Assembly: GCF_030435705.1 (NCBI RefSeq)
Contig: NZ_CP129382.1
Coordinates: forward strand, 372,001-436,000
Reading direction: 5' to 3'
Source: Rhizobium sp. SSA_523
GTDB taxonomy: Bacteria; Pseudomonadota; Alphaproteobacteria; Rhizobiales; Rhizobiaceae
Length of the DNA stretch: 64,000 nt
Position numbers and translations under genes: made by a program. This document shows positions 55,886-64,000 of this stretch, piece after piece (positions within the stretch are counted from its first letter, which is position 1; every line of letters starts with the position of its first letter). The notes beneath the pieces were generated by a model. The model was not told the origin of the DNA. It saw nothing but the letters and a program-made list of their open reading frames with translations, and ran no database searches.

Positions 55886-57037
55886 ATGGCCTATCATATC
55901 AGCGGTGCGCGACTTCGTCGCTACGTCCTGTTCTGGCTCGGCGCCCTTGTGCTGTTCATCGCCTTTCTGCTGGCGTTCCGCACAATTCTCCTGCCCTTCG
56001 TCGCCGGCATGGCGCTGGCCTATTTCCTCGATCCGGTGGCCGATTGGCTGGAACGCCGCGGGCTCTCGCGGCTCATGGCCACGATCGTCATCCTCATCGG
56101 CTTCGTCCTGATGTTTGCGCTCGCGCTGATGATCGTCATTCCGCTGATCATCAGCCAGTTCAACCAGTTCGCGCAGATCCTGCCGGAATATGTGACAAAG
56201 CTGCAGCAACTGATCGCGAGCCCGGAAAATTCCTTCCTGCCGAAATGGCTGGTCAGCCAGATCGAGACCGCCAAGGAGAATTTCTCGAGCGTCATGTCCG
56301 AAGGCGCCGGCTTCCTCGGCGGGCTGCTCAGCCAGCTGTGGAATTCCGGCAAGACGATCATCGACGTGATCTCGCTCATGATCATTACCCCGGTCGTCGC
56401 TTTCTACATCCTGCTCGATTGGGACCGCATGGTCGGCAAGGTCGACAGCTGGATCCCGCGCGACCAGGTGGTCACCATCCGCCAGCTCGCCCGGGAAATG
56501 GATGATGCCGTTTCCGGCTTCATTCGCGGCCAGGGTTCGCTCTGCCTCATTCTCGGCGTCTATTACGCCGTGGGCCTGTCGATCGTGGGTCTGAATTTCG
56601 GCCTCTTGATCGGCTTCGTCGCCGGAATGATCAGCTTCATCCCCTATATCGGATCGTTGGTCGGCCTCGTTCTGTCGGTCGGCATCGCGCTGATGCAGTT
56701 CTGGCCCGAATATCCCTGGATCATCGCGGTCGTGGCTGTCTTCTTTTCCGGCCAGTTCATCGAAGGCAATATCCTGCAGCCCAAGCTGGTCGGTTCCAGC
56801 GTCGGCCTGCATCCGGTCTGGCTGATGTTCGCGCTCCTGGCCTTCGGCGCCATGTTCGGCTTTGTCGGCCTGCTGATTGCGGTGCCGGCGGCGGCTGTGG
56901 TCGGCGTGCTTGTCCGCTTTGCCCTGTCGCGCTATCTTCAAAGTGACATCTATTACGGTCATTCCGCCGCGCTCCCCTGGGACGAAACGGCGGATGTCGA
57001 GGCGAAGGCCCTCAAAGAACCTCCGACAGACGCATGA
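55886..57037 (+). CDS. AI-2E/PerM-family membrane protein
   Basis: Conserved membrane protein of 383 residues with about eight helices, a central amphipathic region (about 85-170), and the [19 protein letters not shown] and [28 protein letters not shown] signatures. Family members are reported as permeases or as ion antiporters; the original autoinducer export idea is doubtful. It overlaps hdaA by four bases, and in Caulobacter and rhizobia the same pair occurs. Confidence 0.92.
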   Translation: MAYHISGARLRRYVLFWLGALVLFIAFLLAFRTILLPFVAGMALAYFLDPVADWLERRGLSRLMATIVILIGFVLMFALALMIVIPLIISQFNQFAQILPEYVTKLQQLIASPENSFLPKWLVSQIETAKENFSSVMSEGAGFLGGLLSQLWNSGKTIIDVISLMIITPVVAFYILLDWDRMVGKVDSWIPRDQVVTIRQLAREMDDAVSGFIRGQGSLCLILGVYYAVGLSIVGLNFGLLIGFVAGMISFIPYIGSLVGLVLSVGIALMQFWPEYPWIIAVVAVFFSGQFIEGNILQPKLVGSSVGLHPVWLMFALLAFGAMFGFVGLLIAVPAAAVVGVLVRFALSRYLQSDIYYGHSAALPWDETADVEAKALKEPPTDA

Positions 57038-57744
57038 ACGAGACGAAGGATACACGCAGGCGGCCGGCGGCGGAGCAATTGCCGCTGGCCCTCAATCATG
57101 ACGCAGCAACCGGGCGCGACGATCTTCTCGTCGCACCGCAGGTGAGCGCGGCGCTTGCCATGATCGATGCCTGGCCGGCCTGGCCGGCGCCGGTCGTGAT
57201 CCTGACCGGGCCGGCCGGCTGCGGCAAATCGCATCTGGCGCAGATCTGGCGGGACAAGGCGAAGGCCGTAACCATCGATCCGAAGGCGGGCGGCGAGGCG
57301 GCCTCCATGGCTGCCGAAGGCCCGGTTCTCTTCGAGGATGCCGACCGTGCCGGCTTCGACGACAATGAACTCTTCCATGTCATCAACAGCGTGCGCGAGA
57401 ACGGCCATACGCTTCTGATGACCGCGCGGCTCTGGCCGATGTCCTGGCCGGTCAGCCTGCCGGACCTGCGGTCGCGCCTGAAGGCGGCGACGGTCATCGA
57501 GATCGGCGAACCGGATGAGGACCTGCTCGGCCAGGTGATCATCAAGCTTTTTGCCGACCGGCAGCTCTCCATCGACGACCGCCTCGTCGCTTTCATCGTC
57601 TCGCGCATGGAAAGATCCATGCAGGCGGCGACCGGAATCGTCGAGCGGCTGGATCGGTTGGCCCTGTCGCGGGGCACACGCATCACGCGCGCTTTGGCGG
57701 CCGAAGTTCTGCACAGTCTCTCCGCGCAGGATGGCGGCGATTGA
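57034..57744 (+). CDS. hdaA: HdaA, DnaA-related regulator of replication initiation
   Basis: Hda-type protein of 236 residues that works with the beta sliding clamp to stimulate ATP hydrolysis on DnaA and prevent over-initiation. The clamp-binding peptide QLPLAL is at residues 15-20, Walker A GPAGCGKS at 59-66, the acidic FEDADRAG segment at about 105-112, and AAA+ sensor regions follow. DnaA's domain IV DNA-binding part is missing, as expected for Hda. It lies between PerM-like and ppk, the same order as in Caulobacter. Confidence 0.92.
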   Translation: MNETKDTRRRPAAEQLPLALNHDAATGRDDLLVAPQVSAALAMIDAWPAWPAPVVILTGPAGCGKSHLAQIWRDKAKAVTIDPKAGGEAASMAAEGPVLFEDADRAGFDDNELFHVINSVRENGHTLLMTARLWPMSWPVSLPDLRSRLKAATVIEIGEPDEDLLGQVIIKLFADRQLSIDDRLVAFIVSRMERSMQAATGIVERLDRLALSRGTRITRALAAEVLHSLSAQDGGD

Positions 57745-57762
57745 CTGTCACGGTTCCGTCGT
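57745..57762 (+). promoter_or_regulatory. Candidate Pho box upstream of ppk
   Basis: CTGTCAC (57745-57751) and CCGTCGT (57756-57762) are separated by four bases, giving the 11-base direct-repeat spacing of PhoB boxes (CTGTCAT repeats). The first repeat fits the consensus in six of seven positions and the second in five. It begins one base after the hdaA stop and 76 bases before the ppk start. Confidence 0.4.
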
Positions 57763-57837
57763 TGAAAACATGTACGGGCCCATGGAATAGTCGATACCTG
57801 CTTTGGGCGGTGGCTTTATTTCGGGAAGGGAACGAGG

Positions 57838-60042
57838 ATGGATCAATTGTCTGAAGCACAGGATGCGGCGCTGGCGGCCATTGGCGCTGCACGCGGCCAG
57901 GACGGTGCGGATCTCCTGTCCAGTCCCGAGCGGTTCATCAACCGCGAATTTTCCTGGCTGCAGTTCAATCGGCGGGTGCTGGAGGAGACGCTCAACACCG
58001 AGCATCCGCTTCTCGAGCGCGTCCGCTTCCTGTCCATTTCCGCCGCCAATCTCGACGAATTCTTCATGGTGCGCGTGGCGGGACTGGAAGGCCAGGTCCG
58101 GCAGGGAATCGTCGTACGCAGCCCGGACGGCAAGACGCCGGCCGAACAGCTGGAGGAAATCCTCAAGGAAATCGACAATCTGCAGATGGAGCAGCAGGCC
58201 TCGCTTGCCGTTTTGCAGCAATATCTGGCCAAGGAAGACATCCTGATCGTTCGTCCGGCCGCGCTGTCGGATGAAGACCGCCTGTGGCTCGCGACCGATT
58301 TCGAGGATGACCTGTTTCCCATCCTGACGCCGCTGTCCATCGATCCGGCCCATCCTTTCCCCTTCATTCCCAATCTCGGCTTCTCCATGGGCCTGCAGCT
58401 CGACAGCAAGAGCGGGCGCGAGCCGATGACCGGGCTCCTGCGTCTGCCGCCGACGCTCGACCGCTTCATCCGCCTGCCGGACGAGGGCCCGACGATCCGC
58501 TACATCACCCTGGAAGATGTGGTGAGCATGTTCATCGACCGGCTCTTTCCCGGTTACGAGGTCAAGGGCGCGGGGACGTTCCGCATCATCCGCGACAGCG
58601 ATATCGAGGTCGAGGAAGAGGCGGAGGATCTGGTGCGCTTCTTCGAGACGGCGCTGAAGCGGCGCCGCCGCGGCAAGGTGATCCGCATCGAGACGGATTC
58701 GGAAATGCCGGCATCCTTGCGGCAGTTCGTCGTGCAGGAACTGGGCGTGCCGGACAATCGCGTGGCCGTCCTGCCGGGGCTCCTGGCGCTCAACACGCTG
58801 TCGGAAATCACCAAGGCGCCGCGCGACGATCTGCGCTTCGAGCCCTATAATGCGCGCTTCCCCGAGCGGGTGCGCGAGCATGCCGGCGATTGCCTGGCCG
58901 CCATCCGCGAGAAGGACATGGTGGTCCATCACCCTTACGAAAGCTTCGACGTGGTGGTGCAGTTCCTGCTCCAGGCGGCGCGCGATCCGGATGTGCTGGC
59001 GATCAAGCAGACGCTGTACCGCACCTCCAACGACAGCCCGATCGTGCGGGCGTTGATCGATGCGGCCGAGATGGGCAAATCCGTGACGGCGCTGGTGGAG
59101 CTGAAGGCGCGCTTCGACGAGGAGGCCAATATCCGCTGGGCGCGCGATCTGGAGCGTGCCGGCGTGCAGGTCGTCTTCGGCTTCATCGAGCTCAAGACGC
59201 ATGCCAAGATGTCGATGGTGGTCCGCCGCGAGGATGGCAAGCTGCGCACCTACTGCCATCTGGGGACCGGCAATTACCATCCCGTCACGGCCAAGATCTA
59301 TACCGATCTGTCCTTCTTCACCTGCAATCCGAAGATCGCCCACGACATGGCCAATGTCTTCAACTTCATCACCGGCTATGGCGAGCCGGAAGAAAGCATG
59401 AAGCTTGCCGTCTCTCCCTATACGCTACGGTCCCGCATTCTGCGGCATGTGGAGGAAGAGATCGTCCACGCGAAGGAAGGGCGTCAGGCGGCCATCTGGA
59501 TGAAGATGAACTCGCTGGTGGATCCCGATATCATCGATGCGCTCTACCGTGCCAGCCAGGCCGGCGTCGAAGTGGATCTGGTGGTGCGCGGCATCTGCTG
59601 CCTGCGGCCGCAGGTCCCGGGCCTTTCGGAGAATATCCGCGTCAAATCCATCGTCGGACGTTTTCTCGAGCACAGCCGCATCTTCTGCTTCGGCAATGGC
59701 TACGGCCTGCCATCGGAGCGGGCGCTGGTCTATATCGGCTCCGCCGACATGATGCCGCGCAATCTCGACCGGCGCGTCGAGACGCTGGTGCCGCTCCTCA
59801 ATCCGACGGTGCATGAACAGGTCCTGTCGCAGATCATGCTGGGCAACTTGATTGACAACCAGCAAAGCTACGAGATATTGCCCGATGGAACGTCGCGGCG
59901 CTTGGAAGTTCGCCAGGGAGAGGAACCTTTCAACGCCCAGCAGTATTTCATGACCAATCCCAGCCTGTCCGGCCGGGGGGAAGCATTGAAGTCAAGCGCA
60001 CCGAAACTCATCGCGGGCCTCATCTCCGCGCGCAAGAAATAG
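57838..60042 (+). CDS. ppk: Polyphosphate kinase 1
   Basis: Makes polyphosphate from ATP, reversibly. The 734-residue protein has the [20 protein letters not shown]-terminus, an N-domain, and the two phospholipase-D-like catalytic repeats with the phospho-accepting His455 (KTHAKMSM) and His612 ([12 protein letters not shown]). Length is slightly above E. coli Ppk (688). ATG 57838 follows a purine-rich ribosome binding site. ppx follows after six bases, so kinase and exopolyphosphatase are co-transcribed. Confidence 0.97.
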   Translation: MDQLSEAQDAALAAIGAARGQDGADLLSSPERFINREFSWLQFNRRVLEETLNTEHPLLERVRFLSISAANLDEFFMVRVAGLEGQVRQGIVVRSPDGKTPAEQLEEILKEIDNLQMEQQASLAVLQQYLAKEDILIVRPAALSDEDRLWLATDFEDDLFPILTPLSIDPAHPFPFIPNLGFSMGLQLDSKSGREPMTGLLRLPPTLDRFIRLPDEGPTIRYITLEDVVSMFIDRLFPGYEVKGAGTFRIIRDSDIEVEEEAEDLVRFFETALKRRRRGKVIRIETDSEMPASLRQFVVQELGVPDNRVAVLPGLLALNTLSEITKAPRDDLRFEPYNARFPERVREHAGDCLAAIREKDMVVHHPYESFDVVVQFLLQAARDPDVLAIKQTLYRTSNDSPIVRALIDAAEMGKSVTALVELKARFDEEANIRWARDLERAGVQVVFGFIELKTHAKMSMVVRREDGKLRTYCHLGTGNYHPVTAKIYTDLSFFTCNPKIAHDMANVFNFITGYGEPEESMKLAVSPYTLRSRILRHVEEEIVHAKEGRQAAIWMKMNSLVDPDIIDALYRASQAGVEVDLVVRGICCLRPQVPGLSENIRVKSIVGRFLEHSRIFCFGNGYGLPSERALVYIGSADMMPRNLDRRVETLVPLLNPTVHEQVLSQIMLGNLIDNQQSYEILPDGTSRRLEVRQGEEPFNAQQYFMTNPSLSGRGEALKSSAPKLIAGLISARKK

Positions 60043-60048
60043 TGACGT

Positions 60049-61569
60049 ATGGTACGATCTGAAGCACAGGGGCGTCTCCCCGGAAGCGCACCTGTTTCCG
60101 TAGTGGACATCGGTTCGAACTCCGTTCGCGTGGTGATCTACGAGGATCTGTCCCGATCCCCGACCATTCTTTTCAATGAAAAGGTGCTGTGCGGCCTCGG
60201 CCGCGGGCTCGGTTCCACCGGCCGGATGGAAGAGGAAGCGGTCAGCCGGGCGCTGAAGGCCTTGCGGCGCTTCAAGGCGCTATCCGACCAGGCCCGGGCG
60301 GTGCGGATCTTCGTGCTGGCGACGGCGGCGGCCCGCGAAGCCTCGAACGGACCCGCATTCATTGCCGATGCAGAGGCCATTCTGGGGCATCCCGTGCAGG
60401 TCCTGTCCGGCGAGGAGGAGGCGCTCTATTCCGCGCTCGGCGTCATCAGCGGCTTCAACGGCGTGGACGGCATTGCCGGCGATCTCGGCGGCGGATCGCT
60501 GGAACTGATCGATATCAAGGGCATGGATTTCGGCAAGGGCATCACCTTGCCGCTCGGCGGTCTCCGCCTGGCCGAATATTCCAGCAATTCGCTGCAGAAG
60601 GCACGCGCTTTCGCCAAGACGCAGGTCAAGAACGTCAAATTCCTCGACAAGGGCGAGGGGCGCACCTTCTACGCCGTGGGCGGCACCTGGCGCAACATCG
60701 CCAAGCTGCACATGGAGATCACGCAATATCCGCTGCACATGATGCAAGGCTACGAATTGCAGCTGAACGAGATGCAGAACTTCCTCGAGCAGGTGGTTCT
60801 GTCGAAGGATTCCAAGGATCCTGCCTGGCAGTCGGTCTCGAAGAACCGCCGGGCGCTCTTGCCCTTCGGCGCAGTCGCCATGCAGGAAGTGCTGGCGGCC
60901 ATGAAGCCCGCACGGGTCGTGTTTTCAGCGCAGGGCGTGCGCGAAGGCTATCTCTACTCGCAATTGCCGGAGGAGGAGCGGGAAAAGGATCCGCTGCTTC
61001 TGGCCGCCGACCAGCTCGCCATCTTGCGGGCGCGTTCGCCCGAACATGCGCGCGAACTGGCGGAATGGACCGGCCGCATGGTGCCGATGTTCGGCATCGA
61101 TGAATCCGAGGAGGAGGGCCGCTACCGCCGAGCCGCCTGCCTTCTCGCCGATATCAGCTGGCGCGCGCATCCCGATTACCGGGGATTGCAGGCGCTGAAC
61201 CTGATTGCGCATTCGTCGCTGGTGGGCATTACCCATCCCGGCCGCGCCTATCTGGCACTCGCCAATTATTATCGTTTCGAGGGCCTGCATGACGATGGCG
61301 CGACGGGCCCGCTGTCGCAGATCGCCACCCCGCGGCTCCTGTCGCTCGCCAAGCTTCTCGGCGGGCTGCTGCGTGTCGTCTACCTTTTCTCGGCATCGAT
61401 GCCGGGCGTCGTGCACAATCTCTATTTCCGCCGGTCCAGCGATCCCGATCTGGATCTCGACCTCGTGGTGCCGCACGAATATGCCAATTTCTCCGGCGAA
61501 AGGCTGGATGGCCGCCTGCAGCAATTGTCGAAACTGACAGGCAAGCGCCTCGCTTTCGTATTCGAGTAA
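60049..61569 (+). CDS. ppx: Exopolyphosphatase
   Basis: Removes terminal phosphates from polyphosphate; in some bacteria also acts on (p)ppGpp. The 506-residue protein has the N-terminal actin-like motif VVDIGSNSVRVVIYE and a second phosphate loop AGDLGGGSLELIDI, followed by the helical C-terminal domain. It is coupled to ppk, and its stop is only four bases from the convergent cyclase stop, so the ends of the two messages may overlap. Confidence 0.95.
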   Translation: MVRSEAQGRLPGSAPVSVVDIGSNSVRVVIYEDLSRSPTILFNEKVLCGLGRGLGSTGRMEEEAVSRALKALRRFKALSDQARAVRIFVLATAAAREASNGPAFIADAEAILGHPVQVLSGEEEALYSALGVISGFNGVDGIAGDLGGGSLELIDIKGMDFGKGITLPLGGLRLAEYSSNSLQKARAFAKTQVKNVKFLDKGEGRTFYAVGGTWRNIAKLHMEITQYPLHMMQGYELQLNEMQNFLEQVVLSKDSKDPAWQSVSKNRRALLPFGAVAMQEVLAAMKPARVVFSAQGVREGYLYSQLPEEEREKDPLLLAADQLAILRARSPEHARELAEWTGRMVPMFGIDESEEEGRYRRAACLLADISWRAHPDYRGLQALNLIAHSSLVGITHPGRAYLALANYYRFEGLHDDGATGPLSQIATPRLLSLAKLLGGLLRVVYLFSASMPGVVHNLYFRRSSDPDLDLDLVVPHEYANFSGERLDGRLQQLSKLTGKRLAFVFE

Positions 61570-61573
61570 GCGG

Positions 61574-62653
61574 TCAGGAGGCTTGCGAGAGCCTGGGCGC
61601 GCTTGCGCCGCTGCGATCCAGCGCGAAGACGGAGAGGGGCTCGTTGCGTCCCTTGACCAGATGATCGCCCTGCGGCTGCGCCTCGACGCCGGCCGGCAGG
61701 CTGAGATGGCGCAACAGATCCTGCGAGATCAGCACCGGTTGCTGCAATGTCTTGCACAGGCCCTCGATGCGCGCCGTGGTATTCACGACATCGCCGAAAT
61801 AGGTGATCTTATGGTGCAGCACACCGATCTCGCCCGTGACGATCGATCCGCCATGCAGGGCGGCCGATAGCCGCGGCACCAGGCCGAAATGCTGCTGCCA
61901 CCACCAGGCCTCACGGTCGATCTCGTCGAGAATGGCATAGAGGCAGCGAATGCAGCGCGCCTGTTCCACCCCCTCCTTGAGCGGCCAGGTGATGATGGCG
62001 CAATCTCCCACATAGTCGTCGATCTCGCCCTGGTGGCTGCGCACCGGTTCGGCAAAGCTTGCAAAGACCTCGCCGATGAATTCCTGCGCCTTGAGATCGC
62101 CGTGCTGGCGGGCAAAGGTGGTCGATCCCACGATATCGATGAAGAGGAAGAGGCGGTCCTCCTGGACCGGATGGCGATAGCGCCCGGTCAGCAGGCTGAG
62201 GAAGACCCGCCGGCCCAGCAATTGCCGGACCCGCAGGATTGTCAGGCCGAGCAGCAGGAAGGCGAGCGTATAGAGAAAGGCCGGCGGACGCAGAATGAGC
62301 AATTGCGTCCAGCTCGCTTGCGAAATCCCGGTGAGCTTCAGCGTCACCCCGCTAATGGCAAAGCCTATTCCCGACAAGACAAAATAGATGCCGAGGCTGG
62401 ACAGGAAATAAGCAGGCGTCGCGAGCCGACGGATGCGCTCCAGAAGGCCCGGCATCAGCCCGCCGGTTTCGAAGATGATCAGTGGCAGGCTGCAGGCAAG
62501 CGCATAGATGGAGCCGATATAGAAGGCGCCCTCGACCTCGAAAACCATCATGTAGAGCATGCCGGTAAAGGCAATGAAGACGAGCAGCATGGACCAGCGC
62601 AGCCCGGATTGGAACGGTCGGCCCCGAAGCGCCAGTCGCGGTGATCTTGCCAT
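61574..62653 (-). CDS. Membrane-bound class III adenylate/guanylate cyclase
   Basis: Nucleotide cyclase of 359 residues. About four to five membrane helices (22-145) precede a class III catalytic domain (about 165-345). Metal ligands are Asp173 in FIDIVGSTT and Asp217 in VGDCAIITW; the transition-state pair is Asn291 and Arg295 in VVNTTARIE. The position three residues before the GD, Lys in most adenylate cyclases and Glu in guanylate cyclases, is Asp213. It lies convergent to ppx and upstream of a G-rich spacer. Product is likely cAMP, but uncertain. Confidence 0.85.
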   Translation of the reverse strand: MARSPRLALRGRPFQSGLRWSMLLVFIAFTGMLYMMVFEVEGAFYIGSIYALACSLPLIIFETGGLMPGLLERIRRLATPAYFLSSLGIYFVLSGIGFAISGVTLKLTGISQASWTQLLILRPPAFLYTLAFLLLGLTILRVRQLLGRRVFLSLLTGRYRHPVQEDRLFLFIDIVGSTTFARQHGDLKAQEFIGEVFASFAEPVRSHQGEIDDYVGDCAIITWPLKEGVEQARCIRCLYAILDEIDREAWWWQQHFGLVPRLSAALHGGSIVTGEIGVLHHKITYFGDVVNTTARIEGLCKTLQQPVLISQDLLRHLSLPAGVEAQPQGDHLVKGRNEPLSVFALDRSGASAPRLSQAS

Positions 62654-63002
62654 CCTGTCCGTGCCCCGTGGCGGGTGATGTGGGTGAAGCTGGCCCCATC
62701 GTCCGCAGCAGAATAGAAGCTTTGACGGATGGTGCAAGGGGTGAGAGGGCGGCGAGAGGAGGGGCGAGAGGAGGGCCAAAAGGAGGGCGAGTGGAGGGCC
62801 AAGAGGAGGGGCTCAAGTGACCGGGAGGGAGGCTGGCAAGGGGCCGGGGGCGTGGCGGCTGGCTGGCAAGGGGTCGGGGGATGGCCGGCACCGGCTTGCG
62901 GCATGAGATCCATCGGGAGGATTGCAATGCCGGCTTCGGCTGGCCCGAGCACGCCGGACTTTGCCCCGGCGCGCTCTCTGTCAGCCTTGCCGCGGGCCGT
63001 GC
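62654..63002. other. G-rich low-complexity spacer, 349 bases
   Basis: No gene seen. The stretch 62740-62815 has GGAGGG-type runs repeated several times, and two copies of GGCTGGCAAGGGG lie at about 62832 and 62859. The G runs on the plus strand could form quadruplex DNA. The spacer carries the cyclase promoter on the minus strand, but I could not place it. Confidence 0.5.
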
Positions 63003-64000
63003 TCAGCGCGCTTTCAAGAAATCCGCGACGTCCAGCAGCACGAATTCGCTGTCATCCGCCTTGTCGAGGGCGCGGCCGGCCGAGAAGGGCAGATTGTTGT
63101 CATTGCCGACGAGGATATGTGTGCCATCCACGATGTCGACATTCTCGATGGTGACGAAGGGCATGCTGTAGAGCCCGTCTTTGCCGCCCTGTCTTGCCTT
63201 GTGGTCCGGATCGGCAATGGCCATCAGGTCGATATAGCCGATCTTGCGCACGGGTTTGCCGAGTGTGTCATCGGTCATCTCGATCTTATAGATCCGCTTG
63301 TGCTTCGCCGGTTGGGCAAAGCAGGTCGGTGTGGGTGTCTTCGGATCCGCGCAGGCCTGCTGCATGCCGCCTTCGCCGCCATCCCGCTCGATTATCAGCG
63401 CCGTCGTCTGATCGATCATGTTGAAATCGCCGATGGCGACCCCGCCGGCGGAAAGCGGATAGAGCCAGCTGCGGCCAGTCCAGCCGGCGCTTGCCGCGTC
63501 GAGTTCGATGATGTGCAGCACCGTCTGGCCATCGACCTGCTCGACCGCGCCGGTCTCGGTATAGAGCGGCCCCTCCAGAAGCGCGTAGAGCTTCGCGCCG
63601 TCCTTGGATAGAGCCAGGCCCTCGAAACCGCCGGACCGCTTCAGGTTGAAGGCCGGCAGTTTCGCCGTTGGATTGGCAGGCAGCGACAAAGCGGGATTGT
63701 CGGGCGAGAGGACCGGCTTGCCGTCGACCTCTGTCGGAATGACCCTCTGCAATTCGCCCTGACGGTTGACCTTCAGAACGGCGGGCTGGAATTCCTCGCC
63801 CAGCCAGAAACCGTCTTCGACCGGCTGAATCGATTCAACATCGAAATCGGCCCCCGTGAGATAGCGCTTTTCGGCGCCTTCCAGGACGATCGGACCAGTT
63901 GCCTTGCGGTCGGGGTCCGACAGGAACACGGTTTCCAGCCGCTCCACATTGCCTTTGTCCCAATCGAAGCGGATGTGGTGCAGCATCAGCATGGCGTCGC
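63003..64000 (-). CDS. Esterase-like phytase-domain protein (5' truncated by window)
   Basis: Beta-propeller-like protein of the esterase-like/phytase-like domain family, visible for at least 330 codons. The frame stays open to the right window edge, so the N-terminus, and probably a signal peptide, lies outside. Family features seen include FDVESIQPVEDGFWLGEEF, GGFEGLALSKDGAKLYALLEG and MPFVTIENVDIVDG with acidic side chains for calcium binding. The usual family role is not biochemically settled; phosphodiester or phytate hydrolysis is proposed. Confidence 0.8.
   Translation of the reverse strand, partial: DAMLMLHHIRFDWDKGNVERLETVFLSDPDRKATGPIVLEGAEKRYLTGADFDVESIQPVEDGFWLGEEFQPAVLKVNRQGELQRVIPTEVDGKPVLSPDNPALSLPANPTAKLPAFNLKRSGGFEGLALSKDGAKLYALLEGPLYTETGAVEQVDGQTVLHIIELDAASAGWTGRSWLYPLSAGGVAIGDFNMIDQTTALIIERDGGEGGMQQACADPKTPTPTCFAQPAKHKRIYKIEMTDDTLGKPVRKIGYIDLMAIADPDHKARQGGKDGLYSMPFVTIENVDIVDGTHILVGNDNNLPFSAGRALDKADDSEFVLLDVADFLKAR

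Noticed and set aside
1..64000. CRISPR arrays, tRNA or rRNA genes, prophage and insertion sequences
   Set aside because: I looked along the intergenic stretches and saw no repeat-spacer series, no CCA-ended cloverleaf or rRNA stretch, and no transposase or integrase product.

Overview
The window is GC-rich chromosomal DNA from an alphaproteobacterium, most likely family Rhizobiaceae (order Hyphomicrobiales). Markers for this are the rpsF-rpsR-DUF2232-rplI order, a PerM-like protein, HdaA and ppk in sequence, an Omp25/RopB-type porin, a BigR-type regulator and CTTG(A/C)-type -35 boxes. I cannot name the genus. It reads as core chromosome with small accessory patches. I found no transposase, integrase, CRISPR array, tRNA or rRNA, and no phage genes.

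Layout. 1-3.3 kb: MarR regulator plus an EmrB/EmrA-type drug exporter. 3.3-6.2 kb: ribosomal operon rpsF-rpsR-DUF2232-rplI on the minus strand, with a strong terminator and a long leader. 6.3-10 kb: an RTX-like repeat protein, a Tas-like aldo/keto reductase and a divergent Nramp-related transporter. 10-17.5 kb: fatty-acid genes fabD-fabG-acpP-fabF, then mltG, yicC and gmk. 16.6-24.1 kb: the minus-strand envelope operon lptF-lptG-lptD-SurA-like-pdxA-rsmA, with a PAP2 phosphatase just upstream. 25.6-30.5 kb: pepA-holC, a nitroreductase and a prolyl oligopeptidase. 30.7-36 kb: a secreted SGNH/GDSL-like protein of lower GC, an ABC-F ATPase, a GST and ndk. 36-41 kb: an accessory stretch with a DapA-family aldolase, a lipoprotein, a CGNR regulator divergent from an orphan LivH-type permease, and a methyltransferase/sulfotransferase pair. 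41-45.4 kb: minus-strand operon SDR-uvrC-pgsA-moaD-moaE. 45.7-48.9 kb: porin, GST, RNase T2 and rlmJ. 48.9-54 kb: molybdopterin oxidoreductase with nudK, an alpha/beta hydrolase, then bigR with two YeeE/YedE half-transporters. 54-61.6 kb: purM-purN, then a PerM-like protein, hdaA, ppk and ppx on the plus strand. 61.6-64 kb: a membrane-bound class III cyclase and a phytase-like esterase cut by the window edge.

How the genes fit together. One block makes and exports envelope material: fatty-acid elongation feeds lipid A, LptFG/LptD move LPS outward, and the SurA-like and PAP2 proteins probably act in assembly and lipid modification. A second block joins replication control (HdaA) with polyphosphate turnover (Ppk, Ppx). 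A third is a small sulfur-stress unit, BigR plus two permease halves under a clear palindromic operator.

I found no dramatic new system. The best leads are the BigR unit without its enzyme gene, the 32-bp near-palindrome between the CGNR regulator and the orphan permease, the low-GC secreted SGNH protein, the methyltransferase/sulfotransferase pair, the long rpsF leader, a candidate Pho box before ppk, and a cyclase with an unusual substrate-site residue.
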